Shown here piece after piece: positions 1 to 24,409 of a DNA stretch of 64,000 nt. Within the stretch, counting starts at the first letter, position 1. The number at the start of each line of letters is the position of its first letter. The position numbers were made by a program, and so were the translations under genes. The stretch comes from Durusdinium trenchii (taxonomy: Eukaryota; Sar; Dinophyceae; Suessiales; Symbiodiniaceae), in assembly GCA_963970005.1 (NCBI GenBank), contig CAXAMN010001325.1, positions 224,858-288,857 of the forward strand. The letters run 5' to 3'. The notes under the pieces are model-generated. The model was not told the DNA's origin and did no database searches. It saw only the letters and a list, made by a program, of their open reading frames with translations.

Positions 1-1
1 G

Positions 2-241
2 GTCACTGGTGATGTTTACAATCGAAGCAACGCGGACAGGACTGACATTCGGAAAGGACATGTGGAACTTTTCAATCAAATTACTCCGATAATGCAGTCC
101 ACTGGTCGATCAAACTTTGAGTTGCTGCATTGCTGCAAGGCTAGTGCAAACGTTGTGCACGGTTTGTGTGGCTCGAGTACCCCTTTAGTGATCCTTGTTT
201 GCTGCAACGTCAATGGCCGGATATGGAGAACAGGCAACTGA
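2..241 (+). other. Open frame at window edge, unassigned
   Basis: Frame 2 is open from the window edge to a TGA at 239-241, about 79 codons, beginning VTGDVYNRSNADRTD. I do not recognise it. It could be the end of an exon or retroelement remnant cut by the window edge, or chance. Between here and the first deoxyhypusine synthase exon at 762 I see no other supported feature. Confidence 0.12.
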
Positions 242-761
242 TGCAAAGTCTAATTACTTGCACAAGAAAAGGGATAGGCGTACGTGCTTTTGTTGAGTTG
301 TGGTGTCAACCTTTGGCCTGCTTCAGGGGCTTTGAAGACTGATTCAGTTTCTGTTGGGTTCTTCAGATTTCCTCAAAATAGTAACTTGGCAAGGATGCAG
401 AGCCCCGAGAAGACGCTGAGCGTTTGAAGACATTGCAGGCGCCGCGGCTTGGGGAGTGATTGCCGGCAGGGTGGTCCCGGTGGTCAAGAAACCCTTTGGC
501 AGTCATTGAAACTTTTTGGAAGGGCTGTAGGCGCTGCCCAATTTGTTTCTATTGGATGTTTTTTCACGAAGTCTTCTGGATAATGCCTCGGCTGTTCTGT
601 TGGCGCTTGCGCGGGTTTTTCAAAAAAAGATCCCACACGTGTTTTGGAAGTACAATGTAGGTTTGCATTGACGGTTGCCCCACCTTGCAGCAGTGGAGAG
701 CCTTCCATCATCATTTCTAGTTCGCGTGCGCAGACACGGGATCTGCACCCTACACCGTGCA

Positions 762-14201
<13,440 letters not shown>

Positions 14202-15465
14202 ACATGTCCAAGGATGGTGTGCGCAAATTAGCAGAATCTCTAACTACTGATGAGAAGAAGCGGGAATTGGCTTGGGGGCTCACGAAAGTCATGGAAGTTC
14301 ATGGAAGTAAGCAACATTCATTTGACGGCAGATCCTGCATGCCAACCAAAACAAACTGCGTCGTCTTCTCCAAAGGAGTCACCGAAACTGCAAGGCTTCA
14401 GAAAGGCGAGTGGAACGCAGATGGCCGTGCGGTGCTCGGAAGGGGGACCGCGGGATCGGAGATTTGGATGACAAGGGGCCTCTAGTAGCAATGCCAGGAG
14501 CCCCTAGTAGCGTCCTTGCTCCTAGTAGNNNNNNNNNNTACTAGAAGCAATGCCAGGAGCCCCTAGTAGCGTCCTTGCTCCTAGTCTCCGAAAGTGCCTA
14601 CATTATTCACTTGTGAACAACTTCTTGGCTCGAACTGCCACTGCTACTGCGATACACAGTGCTCACCACATGCCACCACAGCGGCTGGCACAGGTGACAC
14701 TCCCCAATGCCCGAGGCCTCTTCGACAAGGCCTTTACAGCCTCTGAGATCGAGCGAGAGAAGAAGAAGTGTTTCCCCAGCTGAGTGATTCCGTAGCTCAT
14801 TTGTGGTCCAATTGTGGCTCTGAGGATGTGGGTATGACCCGGGTTTGTGTTTTTCGTGCTGATAGACCAGGTGGGTGTGACATCTTGGGAGAACTCTGGG
14901 CACAGACAACGTGCTTGTGTCTTGACCGAGAAACACACCTGCCGTCGAGCTTGCCCCTGTGTAGGAACATCCACAGCTACCGGCCGAAAAAGGCTGGATC
15001 TGGGTCCAAATGTACAGTGCGCGGAGTCCGGTAGAAAAGTTGCTAGGGAAGCAGAGGGGGCCTGGGCCGCCTGCACCCTTGGCTGCAGAAATACCATCCA
15101 ACCCATGGGGAAAACTTTGTGTAGATGAACGGATATGGGGATTTCTGACGAGTGAGGTGCTGTTGTAGCACTCCTTCCACTTGAGTCGGTGGTGAAATTT
15201 CTGCCCATTTTGGTGAGAGGAAGGGACTGATCACTTACAAGTCCAACTTTTCCAACCCCGCCCTCCAGAGCCTGATTTGCTTGAAGCAATTGAATGTGTT
15301 CATATCTGTGAAGTGTCCTTCCAAAGATCATGACCACTTGCCCCAAACCTGGTCAGATTCCGATCCACCCGCCGCTCTTCGTTCCGCTGCTCTCGGTGTC
15401 CAGAACGGGGAACTCCGGCGACGGACCGCCCCGCGCGCCGGGTCGCGCGACCGCGGCCGGGCGCG
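14202..15465. other. Spacer between DHPS and PP2C genes
   Basis: The spacer holds an ACTAGTAGC array with a 10-N gap (14478-14585). A long minus-strand open frame (14663-15346, 227 codons) has no motif I recognise and overlaps the GC-rich start of the PP2C gene, so I treat it as unsupported. Confidence 0.5.
14478..14585. repeat. ACTAGTAGC-family minisatellite spanning an assembly gap
   Basis: Units reading AGCAATGCCAGGAGCCCCTA, then GTAGCGTCCTTGCTCCTAGT, occur on both sides of ten Ns at 14529-14538. The two flanks are almost identical, as expected when an assembler fails to merge or resolve a tandem repeat. Confidence 0.85.
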
Positions 15466-18400
15466 ATGGGGTGCAGCAGCTCCTCCGCGACGATCCCGGA
15501 GGCGAACGTGCAGAAGCAGCGGCGGCGGCTGAGTGTGGGGAATGTGGACACGTCGGAGGTCCATGAGGCCGACGAGCGCGCCACACAGGAAGACCGGGGT
15601 GCCTTGGTTTTTCGGGATGGGATCGGCTGGAGACAAACGCAGGCCTCTAGGAATTTACCTGGGCGAGCTGCTAGGAACTTGGGAAGTATGGGGAAAGGCT
15701 GTTGTTTGGGAGTGTTTGTCCCAAAATGGCCACCGTAGCTACTGTGGGGACTAGTTCCCGAGCTGTGCAGCCTGACCAGTTGCGTTCAGCGCTCGTCTAG
15801 TTTGAAACAGGAAGTACAATGCAGGACCTAGCGCATCAAGTGGAACCAAGGTTGCCAAATATTTCTTTTGGCCTGGGGGCCTACGAGTGTTCATTTGAGG
15901 TGTCTTGTTGCAGTTTCTGGAACATGTTGGCCCCGGCCCCGCTTGAGTGCAGATGCTACTCACTGAGGGCTCATCGCTCAATTCAACCAAAAGAACCTTT
16001 TGGATATGCTCCTTGGGCCTGATGCAAGCTTGGGCATTGACCGTGTTGCTTTCGATTGCGCATCGCAACCATTCACTTCCAGCTGCTTTCACTCTCCAGT
16101 GGTAAGCTTGCTTCACATTGCCTGAACAACATCCTGTTTGTACTCTTTTCACGCATACGGTCTTGGATGGCTGGCCGTCTACCCACCTATTGTATCCGCC
16201 CCGAACAAGAGTTTCCACACTCTCTGTCATTGGAAGTGGAAAGTTACTGATCTCTTTGGGGCTCTAGGCCTCCAGGTCTCTAGGGCTCTTCTCCAATCAG
16301 CTCCCAGGTGTTGTCGGGTGAGCTCTAACCTTGGCGCGCTTTCGTGCCTTCTCCTCATAGTCCCGGCTTTCTCTGCCATCACCTCCCCTCCCGTCTTGCA
16401 TCAATTCGTTCTTGTACACAGATGGGTCTAACTTGGAGGTGCTGAGGGAGGTGTGAGTTCCCCCACTTTCCTAACTTTCACCCACTTGCCACTCAACATT
16501 CCGAAACCATCTCTGGGTCCTTCGTCGCTCGCTCGCTTTCCACTCTCTCTCTCTCTCCTTTCGGACGGACGTCGCGTCGCCTCGTTCGCGCTCGTTCGCG
16601 CTCGCCGCGGGGGGTCGGTCGCGTCTCGAGGATCCAAAGAGATGGGCAGCAAAAAGGTCGGCGGAACTCAGCCATTTGCAGTTCCACCGATCAGAACCCC
16701 ACCTCCTTCGCCAACAAAACCATGCGCCTTGGGCCGTAAGAGAGTCTTTGGTCTTTTTTCCAACACGGCAGACTGGTGTTCTTCTTTGTGGAACGGGGTG
16801 TGTGCTGAGGTGGGACATCAAATGTGGGGACAAAACAAAGAGCAGGGGCATTGTGAATTGCATGATGAATGACGGCTGGAGGATCATTTGAACAGGGACG
16901 GGCTTCCAACTGGGATGGCCAGTAAGCTACCTGAATTCTACCTTCCACCGGTACACGGTCTTCTCCATGCAGTTTTGCAGATCGTCTGAGCCGAACCCCT
17001 GAGTTGGCACAGGAGTTGGCTTCGAGCAACATGCTGTAGCAATCCGAAAATGACCTTGAAAAACATCCAACATCATCCAACGAATTCACACCCAAATTCA
17101 ACGGTTGCTGCACCGGATTCCTTTTGGTCACCCGAGCCGAGGCAGCAATACGGCGACGAACTCCAAGCCGCGCAGCATGGCCTCGGCTACACCTGCCGGA
17201 AAGGCTTGAAGCCGGTGGCTCGGACGGAGGTGGACTTTGGGGTCTGCAAAAATAAGAGGTGATTCAATCAAAACCTCAATTGAGGTCTTGGTGCAAAAGA
17301 GACCTCAATTCTCAATCAAAATAAGACCTCAATTGCTGATTCATCCCCCCCTCCCCGATCAATTGAGGTCTTGCGATACTTTCCCCTTAAGGACCCTGAT
17401 ATAGACAGGTCCAATTCTGGTGCGTGCCTTTGAGTGCCTGAAACATGCATTTTCTGAGGAAAGTCCGAACCAAGACTCTTGGTGCATGCTGAAGACCGAA
17501 GACTTTTCCATCTACGGGGTCTTTGATGGACATGGCCAGAAGGGTCACGATGTGTCGAACTTCGTCAAGGCGCCCTTCGTCAAGCCAGGGCGGCTTTCGG
17601 CTTGTTGGGACTGTGCCGAAAGCGGAGGCTTTGTCGAAAGCGGGGTGTGATGGCGTAAGTATCCTTTTTTTACATCACAAGTCACCGAGCGGTGAGCAGT
17701 GAGGAGCAGTGTTTCAGGCTTGCCGACATAGAGGTGTCGTGCAGGGTAACCAAGATACAACGAACCTGAGGAACGACCTGGCTTCTAGGTTGGAGGCCAT
17801 CGCTTCTAGGTTGGAGGCCAATGATAATTACGATTACATAATGATTACATTATGGTTAAGTTACTATATAATGATTATAACTATGATATCGCTACAATAT
17901 ATCCCACTCACATCTGCGTGGGCCTTTTGAGCTTCGTGCAGGACGTGCTGCCGAAGCTCATCGTCTCAGACCCACGGGCTGCCAGCAGTGACCAGTGGTC
18001 CGCCATTTTGACGGACTGCTTCCGGAAGACCCAGAGTATGGCCGCTTTGGTCCTGGTTGGGCGTGGTGGTTTGGTGTGTACCGGTGGCAGGAAGGAGCAA
18101 TCACTGTAGAAGGGACCTGGACTGCAGCTGGTGTTGAAGGAAGGATACCCCAGGAATTCCTCTACTTCCCTCAACAGTAGTGAGGCCATCTCACAGACAT
18201 CCAAAATGTTTTGCTGACGGGTGCATTCATGATGGTGATTCAGAGCAGCCCCAAGTTGCAGGATGTTCGAAGTCTGCTATAGATGTCGATGGTGGGTGTG
18301 CATCCCTTGGTTGTTATGAACCTCAATAGGGACGGTTGCGAGAATGCAGAGGAGAATCTCCTTGTTTGTATTTCTGTAGCAGGTTGGCTATCATGGAGAC

Positions 18401-21400
18401 CATCACAGGTCAATGTTTCCTTCCAAGAGAGGTAGTCGAGCCACAACATGGCTGGCTGGCCATGATATTTTTCTCATCTCCTTCACTCCGTTCCTGGAGT
18501 TCGCATGATCTACAGGACCTTTGCCCGTTTTCCCCGCGGTGCTCACGCAGCAGTGATCAGGTGAACACCTCTGACAAGATGAAGCAGTTGTCGCGCGGCG
18601 CTGTTTTCAGCGGGGTGGTCATCCAGTCGGGAATCGGCGTGAAACACCGGTGACTGGAGCGGTGAAGGGTATGACTGGAGCGGTGGTACAGCCAGAAGTG
18701 CATCGCTACTAATAGCTTCTAGCTACTAGTAGTAAGGCACCTTGCTAGTAGGCGATGCCCCAGCTACTAGTAGCTAGTTTGCTCCCAAGGAGACCACTGA
18801 GCCTTTGTAAGCCAATGCTCCAGTGATCTCCAGTGTGGGCAACACTGATCGATTGAGCTCAGCTCCAGCCTAGTTGACTAAGACCCCTATTCTTGGCGCC
18901 GAGGAATGCGCAGATGTCAGGCACCACGGCTACCCTAGCAGTCCACGACCACCGCAGCGATCAGATCACTGTGCCTGGGCTCTTGACGTGTCGAAGCGCG
19001 CCGTGATTAAGCCGTGAATGCGCCGTGACGCGAAGCGCCGTTGTGTGTCGGGCGGTGATTGGACTGGAGAAAGGCTTTTGGAGATAGGAATGTCCGGGGA
19101 ACTCCCTGTGGCCAACCACAGATTTGTGCTACTATGTGCTATTTGATTTCAACGATTGCATAGTATACACAAAAATATCTACCCATCATCAGTTCCCTTG
19201 TCGCAGATCTCGCGTCCTATTCTAGGGGGAATCTACTGCTTGCTTTTTTCAGGGCCGGAGTCGGAGCTTTGTTTTTGTGTCTCCCTGCATTGCCGACGTG
19301 CAGGGAGCCACGAGCGATTTTGGGTGAAAAGCCACAGACTGGTGACAAGTGCAATCAACAGGCTTGGAAGGAAGACATGCTGGTGGACACGAGGAATTCC
19401 CAGATCACCAGCGAATTGGACAGTAAAGTGTTATTCCGAAAAGGCTTGTACCGAAACGGATGGGTTTTGAATCTCGCCGTCTCTCTTTGAATCTTAGACA
19501 GACTGAACCAGACGGCGGGTCACTCAGGTGGGCCACGTGGCGGATAGCACCGCGGTGCTGGGCACGAAAAACAGCAGCAGTTGGGAAGGAGTGGCCTTGA
19601 CCCGCGATCATAAGCCCAACTTGAAGGATGAGAAAGCTCGCCCCTCGGCTGGTGAAGGTATTCTAACTATGTCTGATGCTTTTGACGTGGTTTATATGGT
19701 TTGGAAAAGAGACGCTAAGCCCAGGAGGTGACAAAGACAGAAGAGAGGTCAGAAAGACCTTTCTGGAATCAACAACATGGTGTGCCTGATTTCATCCTCC
19801 TCCTCCTCCATTTCTATTGGTGGGAGTCCGTGCTTGCCCGAAGGAAGCATGTCCAGACAGAGTCTTTCCTTGGTCTTGTTGGTTTTGATGGAGTACTTTG
19901 GGGTCTTTGGGGAGAACTCTGTTTTTCAGCTCTGAACAAAGCCAATCCAAACCAGATCGATCAGTTGGGAAAAAGCTGGCTTGCTTGGCTCCGCTTTTTG
20001 CGCCTGTCAGGCATCGAGAAGGCGGGTGGCCGCGTGGTGTTTGACGGCTACGCGAACCACCGTGTCTATGCGAAGAATGCGCGCTACCCCGGCCTCAACA
20101 TGTCTCGCTGCATAGGAGATGTGTGGAGATGTGTTTTGGGCGATCTGTGTGGTGGGGAAGGTAAAGACAAGGTCAACACGAGGCGATTTGCACCCAGGGG
20201 GAGTGTAATTTGACATTCCTGTCAGAACAGAATGAGGCCAAACTTAACCCTGAGCAAGACCCCCCTGAGCAGGCTTGCTGATTGGTGGATAGCAAGACCA
20301 ACAGGATGCTGATCCAACACACCAATTTGAGTTTTGCTTGAGACATCATTTCAGTTTGCCGCAGTCGTCCGCAGTCGTCCGCCCCGCCAGGAGACCTCCT
20401 TGGGCACCAAGATTGTGGCATCAGCTGCGAGCCGGAGATTGCCACAGTGGAACCCAGCAACAAGGAGAGGTACACGTTTGTCGGTTGGGGGTGTTGTACT
20501 AGTGTCCGAGGTCAGTGTGGTGGCAAAGTGCCATTTTGTGCCGCATCCCCAGGTGCCCAAACACTTCGATGAGCATCCATCATTGAAGGGGTGAATTGAC
20601 ATGGACTCTGACAACTTACAATTGCTCGAACATTGAGTGGAGACATGTCCTCCTTTCCTCACCTCCTCAACAAGATCGTCCAAGGGGGCAGTATATTGCA
20701 TATGCGTTAAAAAGCTTGGATTGTCTCAGTCCCACTCCAGCGACTCTGAGCAGTAGCGAATATGTAAACCTTTTCCGTGCATACCTTTTGGTTCATTGGG
20801 CAGTCTTAGCAAAACGTGGATGCTCATTCCGCGTCGGCACAATACGTCATTAACCTGAACAAGGTTCCTGCAGATTCTGTTCATGTGGCTGTTCTTGTCT
20901 CAGTACAACCGTTTTCGACATAGATTGATCGTTACTTTTTGCCCAGGCATTTTACTGTTGTCCACGATCGCCGTGGCCGCGCCGTCCCACCTTGTCCAGG
21001 CCTTGTCCGGGGCTTTGTCCGGCGTGCACCCGGTCCCGCGGTCTGTTTGTCCGTCGGCCCTCTTATCGCCGCCTTGTCCAGACCTTGTCCCGTGCTTGGC
21101 CACACCGTTGTCCTTGTTTTTCTTTTTGGGCCTATGTCTAAATGCAGTTCCCCAGCAGGAGGCTATAACGGACGTTTCCACCAACATTGGAACTCAAGGA
21201 ATTGACGCAAACAAGTCCTGCTGAAGCTGTTTGGGGTCTATGCTGTCTATGCTGGTACAATTCAAAGCCAGATTGCTGGTTGCTCGTTTTTGTTTTTGGA
21301 AGCCTTTTCAACGAAGAGGCTTTAGTTTCTTCCAGGCTCCCAGCCTACCAAGCGCACCTAACCCCAACGGCCATAGCAAACACCAAGTGTCGGATGTTTC

Positions 21401-22919
21401 GGATGTCCGCTGGACACCCATGGACGCCCCATGCGAAGGATAGGATCCTCTTCATTTGCAGTGATGGTGTTTGGGCTTCTCGGAAGAAGAAAAGACCAAC
21501 GGGATCACTGGGAGTGGCCGCAGCTGCTCTGAGCGCTGCTCTGAGCGACAGAACCATGTTGCAGCTGGCAGAACCCGTTCAGGCCCTTCAGAACCATGTT
21601 GCCCTGTAGACTGTAGATTCTATTTTCAATTTCGGAGATTCCAAGAGATCTATGGCACTGGAGCCACGAGCCGCGCATTGCTCGGATCCTACGAAAGGTC
21701 ACTGGGGGCGACGTTTCGTCCATCGGGCGTTTTCCACCGGGCGTTTCGGACAAGCAAACACCATTGCGGTGGTTGCGCACCGAGGAATTCATCACTCCAC
21801 AGGAGGCGCAGCTGGAGCTGGGCGTTTTCACTGTGCAGTGTGTTTTCACTCCGCTTTTGGAACAGGAACAGAGTCTCTCTTTGCAAGAAGGCATCAAATT
21901 TGCAATTGACATTTCAAGTTAGCGAATATAGCGAATGGGTTTGTCACTAGCCGCTCACTAGCCCGGATGAAAGAAAAACGTCTTGACCCACAATTGCAGC
22001 CTGACGGTCCAGAAGATGTCCACCGGGCACCCTTGTAGGTTTGTTTGTGCTCCAACAAGACAGCCGCAATCTCAACCTGATCAGCGAATCCACCCACCAC
22101 CATCCGCCCGGTCCGCGGATTCTGCGTTTCTTCTGCGGATGTCGTTCGGATTTGTGAAGGCGGTGACCTTGATCCACCACTATGGCTCCTCTGACGCTCA
22201 GAAGGCGGCAGACTTCTTGGCCAAGGAAGCCTGGGATCGTTGGATCCGAGAGGAAGGCGGGTGGAACGGGTCTTCCGACCTTCGCGTGGAGGATGACGGA
22301 ACGGGTGTTGCAGGCTGAGTGGTAAATGAAAGTGACTGGTGGGATCGTGTATGTAGAACACGGGAGCTTTGGTGGTTCTTGGGAGTTTGGAGACGGGTGA
22401 GGATGGTGTGAGGAGGTGCTTCTCTTCTTTCTGGGAGAAACGTTCACCATCACGGTAAGGACACGGTTGATTGCTCAGGCTTGGGGTGGGGTTTCATGGG
22501 CAGGAGGCCTTGGATGTTCTTTTGGATCCTCCTGTTATCTCCAAAACTGGGCAAACTGATGTCATATCCATGTTGGAGTGTGGAAGTGAGGATTGTCGAT
22601 CTGTGGGTTTCGGAGGATTCTGTCCAGTCTTTCTTCCTTCGAATCGGGAAGATCCGGCGCCACATTGGCGCTTGCCCAAAGACCCATGAAGCGTGGAACT
22701 GGAATCCGAATACATCAGAGGCACTTTTCGGAGACTGGACACGTTGTTTTCGATGGAAGCCATTTGTCCCTGCCATGCGGTCAGTGATCTTGGTCGTGGG
22801 GCTCCATCCTCAAAAGCCACGTCAAGCGCAGCATTGGGACACCACCGCGGAGTGCAGGTGGTGCTGTGGTGGATGACATCACGGTGATTTTGGTCTACTT
22901 GAAGCCGGTGGGGAATTGA
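15466..22919 (+). CDS. Protein phosphatase 2C, N-acylated type, multi-exon
   Basis: Metal-dependent Ser/Thr phosphatase (PPM/PP2C). The first exon, 15466-15598, starts MGCSSSSATIPEANV; MGC at the N-terminus predicts myristoylation plus palmitoylation, hence membrane attachment. Further exons: about 16640-16725 (PFAVPPIRTPPPSP linker), 17146-17214 (GLGYTCRKGLKP), 17459-17569 (ESPNQDSWCMLK, then metal-site DGHG at 17525-17536), 17942-about 18035 (DVLPKLIVSDPR), 18561-18592 (TSDKMKQLS), 19528-19639 (GHVADSTAVLGTK, LTRDHKPNLKDEKAR), 20011-20115 (IEKAGGRVVFDGYANHRV, LNMSRCIG), 20391-20464 (LLGHQDCGISCEPEI), 21439-21474 (DRILFICSDGVW), 21785-21805 (EFITPQE, 21 nt), 22160-22256 (AKEAWDRWIREE), 22858-22919 (VVDDITVIL, stop TGA). 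The short SGTT-type exon expected between 18592 and 19528 was not found. Donors are mostly GC or GA, and phase carries across most junctions. The exon-2 end and the 18035/18561 junction are uncertain. Confidence 0.92.
17263..17372. repeat. Short inverted-repeat cluster in a PP2C intron
   Basis: Four copies of CCTCAATT(G) in both orientations, including the perfect palindrome ACCTCAATTGAGGT at 17271-17284 and AATTGAGGTCTTG again near 17360. It occupies much of the small intron between the GLGYTCRKG and NQDSW exons, and could be a small foldback element. Confidence 0.5.
17781..17821. repeat. Tandem duplication of a 21-bp unit
   Basis: GCTTCTAGGTTGGAGGCCA occurs twice back to back in a PP2C intron. 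GGAGGCCATCGCT also appears beside the ACTAGTAGC array at 44.1 kb, so the two may be related. Confidence 0.5.
18704..18782. repeat. ACTAGTAGC-family minisatellite
   Basis: TACTAATAGCTTCTAGCTAC, TAGTAGTAAGGCACCTTGC and GCTACTAGTAGC units within a PP2C intron. Same family as the other arrays. Confidence 0.7.
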
Positions 22920-24409
22920 TTGCCTTGAAGGCCCCGTGCCCGGTGTTGGCATCGCGCAGCCAGTCCGGCGCTGGTGTCATGTTCCATGTGCGGGATGTGA
23001 CGGAGATGAATAGTCAAGTTCCCTCTAAACCTCTTCTTGACGCAGAGAACCATATATATATATATATATATATACTTGGTCATTGCAGTTGTTGAATTCA
23101 TCCACACCCAAACACTTTCCTCACAGATGGCCTGGGTACCCGCAGATTTACAGCAAGATTTAGTGGTGAGTCCAACTCAAAACCAGGCGCTGGGGCAGGA
23201 CGCACCGCGAGCTGCAGGACGCACCGGCTGCGCCACTCCGCTTTCGGTGGCGCGCCCCTTCCGGTGATTTGGTTTGACCTACAGGATCCCAGAGAGACCT
23301 TGTTGCGGTCAAAGAATCACCGAGCAGCCAATGTCTAGAAGTTGCAAAACCAGAGAAGCTGCCCTTGGGATCCTACAAGAAATGTTACGTCTCACCTAGA
23401 GATCCAAAGCGATACTCGTCAGTGGTTCGAGCTGCGCGGAAGTACGTGCCCAGAGGAGTTTTTCTGTTTATCGTCACGGAGGGCGGTTTTCGGTGTTGTT
23501 GGTGTCATTTTTCTCTAACTGAATCTTCAGGTCTTGTTTGCTAAGCTAGTCAACCACGACCACCGCTTTTTGGTGGGCTCCGCTCCCTTGGGCTCCGCCC
23601 GGCGCGGGCGGAAGAGCAATGAACGCTCGCGACCGCCGTGAGTTCGGAAATTTTGCAATTCGCTCGAAGGAGCCATTCGAAAAGTAGTAGCTCCGCGGCG
23701 GTAGGGCGTGGACTGGAGCCAACGGGTGATTCTAGTGAGCAGTAGACCGTTGTTTCGCAAGACACATCGTTCGGACACCACGTGAAACCACACTGCCAGC
23801 GCTCGGAACCCCAGCACCACTGGAGTCCCCGAAAAGACGTCCACCATTGAGCGATTCGATTCGGGGATGTCCTTGAATGAGCGCTAAGCGCACACAGCGC
23901 TTCATTCATGCCTTCCACACCGCGGAGAATAACGGTGTCACCCCTTCGTAGAAAGGAACGGAGAGTTCTCAAGGCGTCGGACGAAAAGCGGAGGCGGGAG
24001 ACGAGTTGTGCAACACGGTTCATCTTGCAACAGTGGGTGCCTGATTTGAAGCCATGCTTGTTGATGAACCAACTTCTGTATGAACTCGAAATATGGAAAT
24101 AGGTTCTCGAATGCTTTGTGCTTCAATCAGAGTTAGTTAGGTCACTGAAGGATGTACAGTAGATGCAGACAAGACGCCTCGCCATGCCCGACCCTGCCCC
24201 AAATTCATGCAGATCTTCAAGACTCTTACGACACAACACCATAGGAGCAGTTACCTTTGCTCCCCAGGCTTCCTGAGGACCCTAAGACCTCAAAAAGACA
24301 ACCTCTCCTGTTCTCTCCTGTTCACACTCTTTCCATGCCCCAACCCCCTCATTTCTTTGCACATCCCAAAAAGCCCTCCCTACACAATCCCGTACACCGC
24401 TGCGACGCC
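22920..24409. other. Spacer between PP2C and transporter genes
   Basis: It holds a (TA)n microsatellite at 23051-23074. Overlapping open frames on both strands around 23.5-24.0 kb have no recognisable motif. I see no gene here. Confidence 0.5.
23051..23074. repeat. TA dinucleotide microsatellite
   Basis: Uninterrupted alternating AT tract of about 24 bp. Confidence 0.9.

Noticed and set aside
14663..15346. 227-codon minus-strand open frame between DHPS and PP2C
   Set aside because: No recognisable motif, and opposite strand to all host genes. GC-rich low-stop sequence here makes long chance frames likely.
15723..15740. Minus-strand stretch resembling the spliced leader (CCATTTTGG with neighbours)
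   Set aside because: Only about 13 of 15 positions match, and it lacks the GGCTCAAG end. CCATTTTG occurs several times by chance in the window.
18600..19527. Candidate for the missing SGTT exon of PP2C (SGVVIQSGIGVK near 18615, GATSDFG near 19305)
   Set aside because: Neither fits the codon phase of the flanking exons with an AG acceptor.
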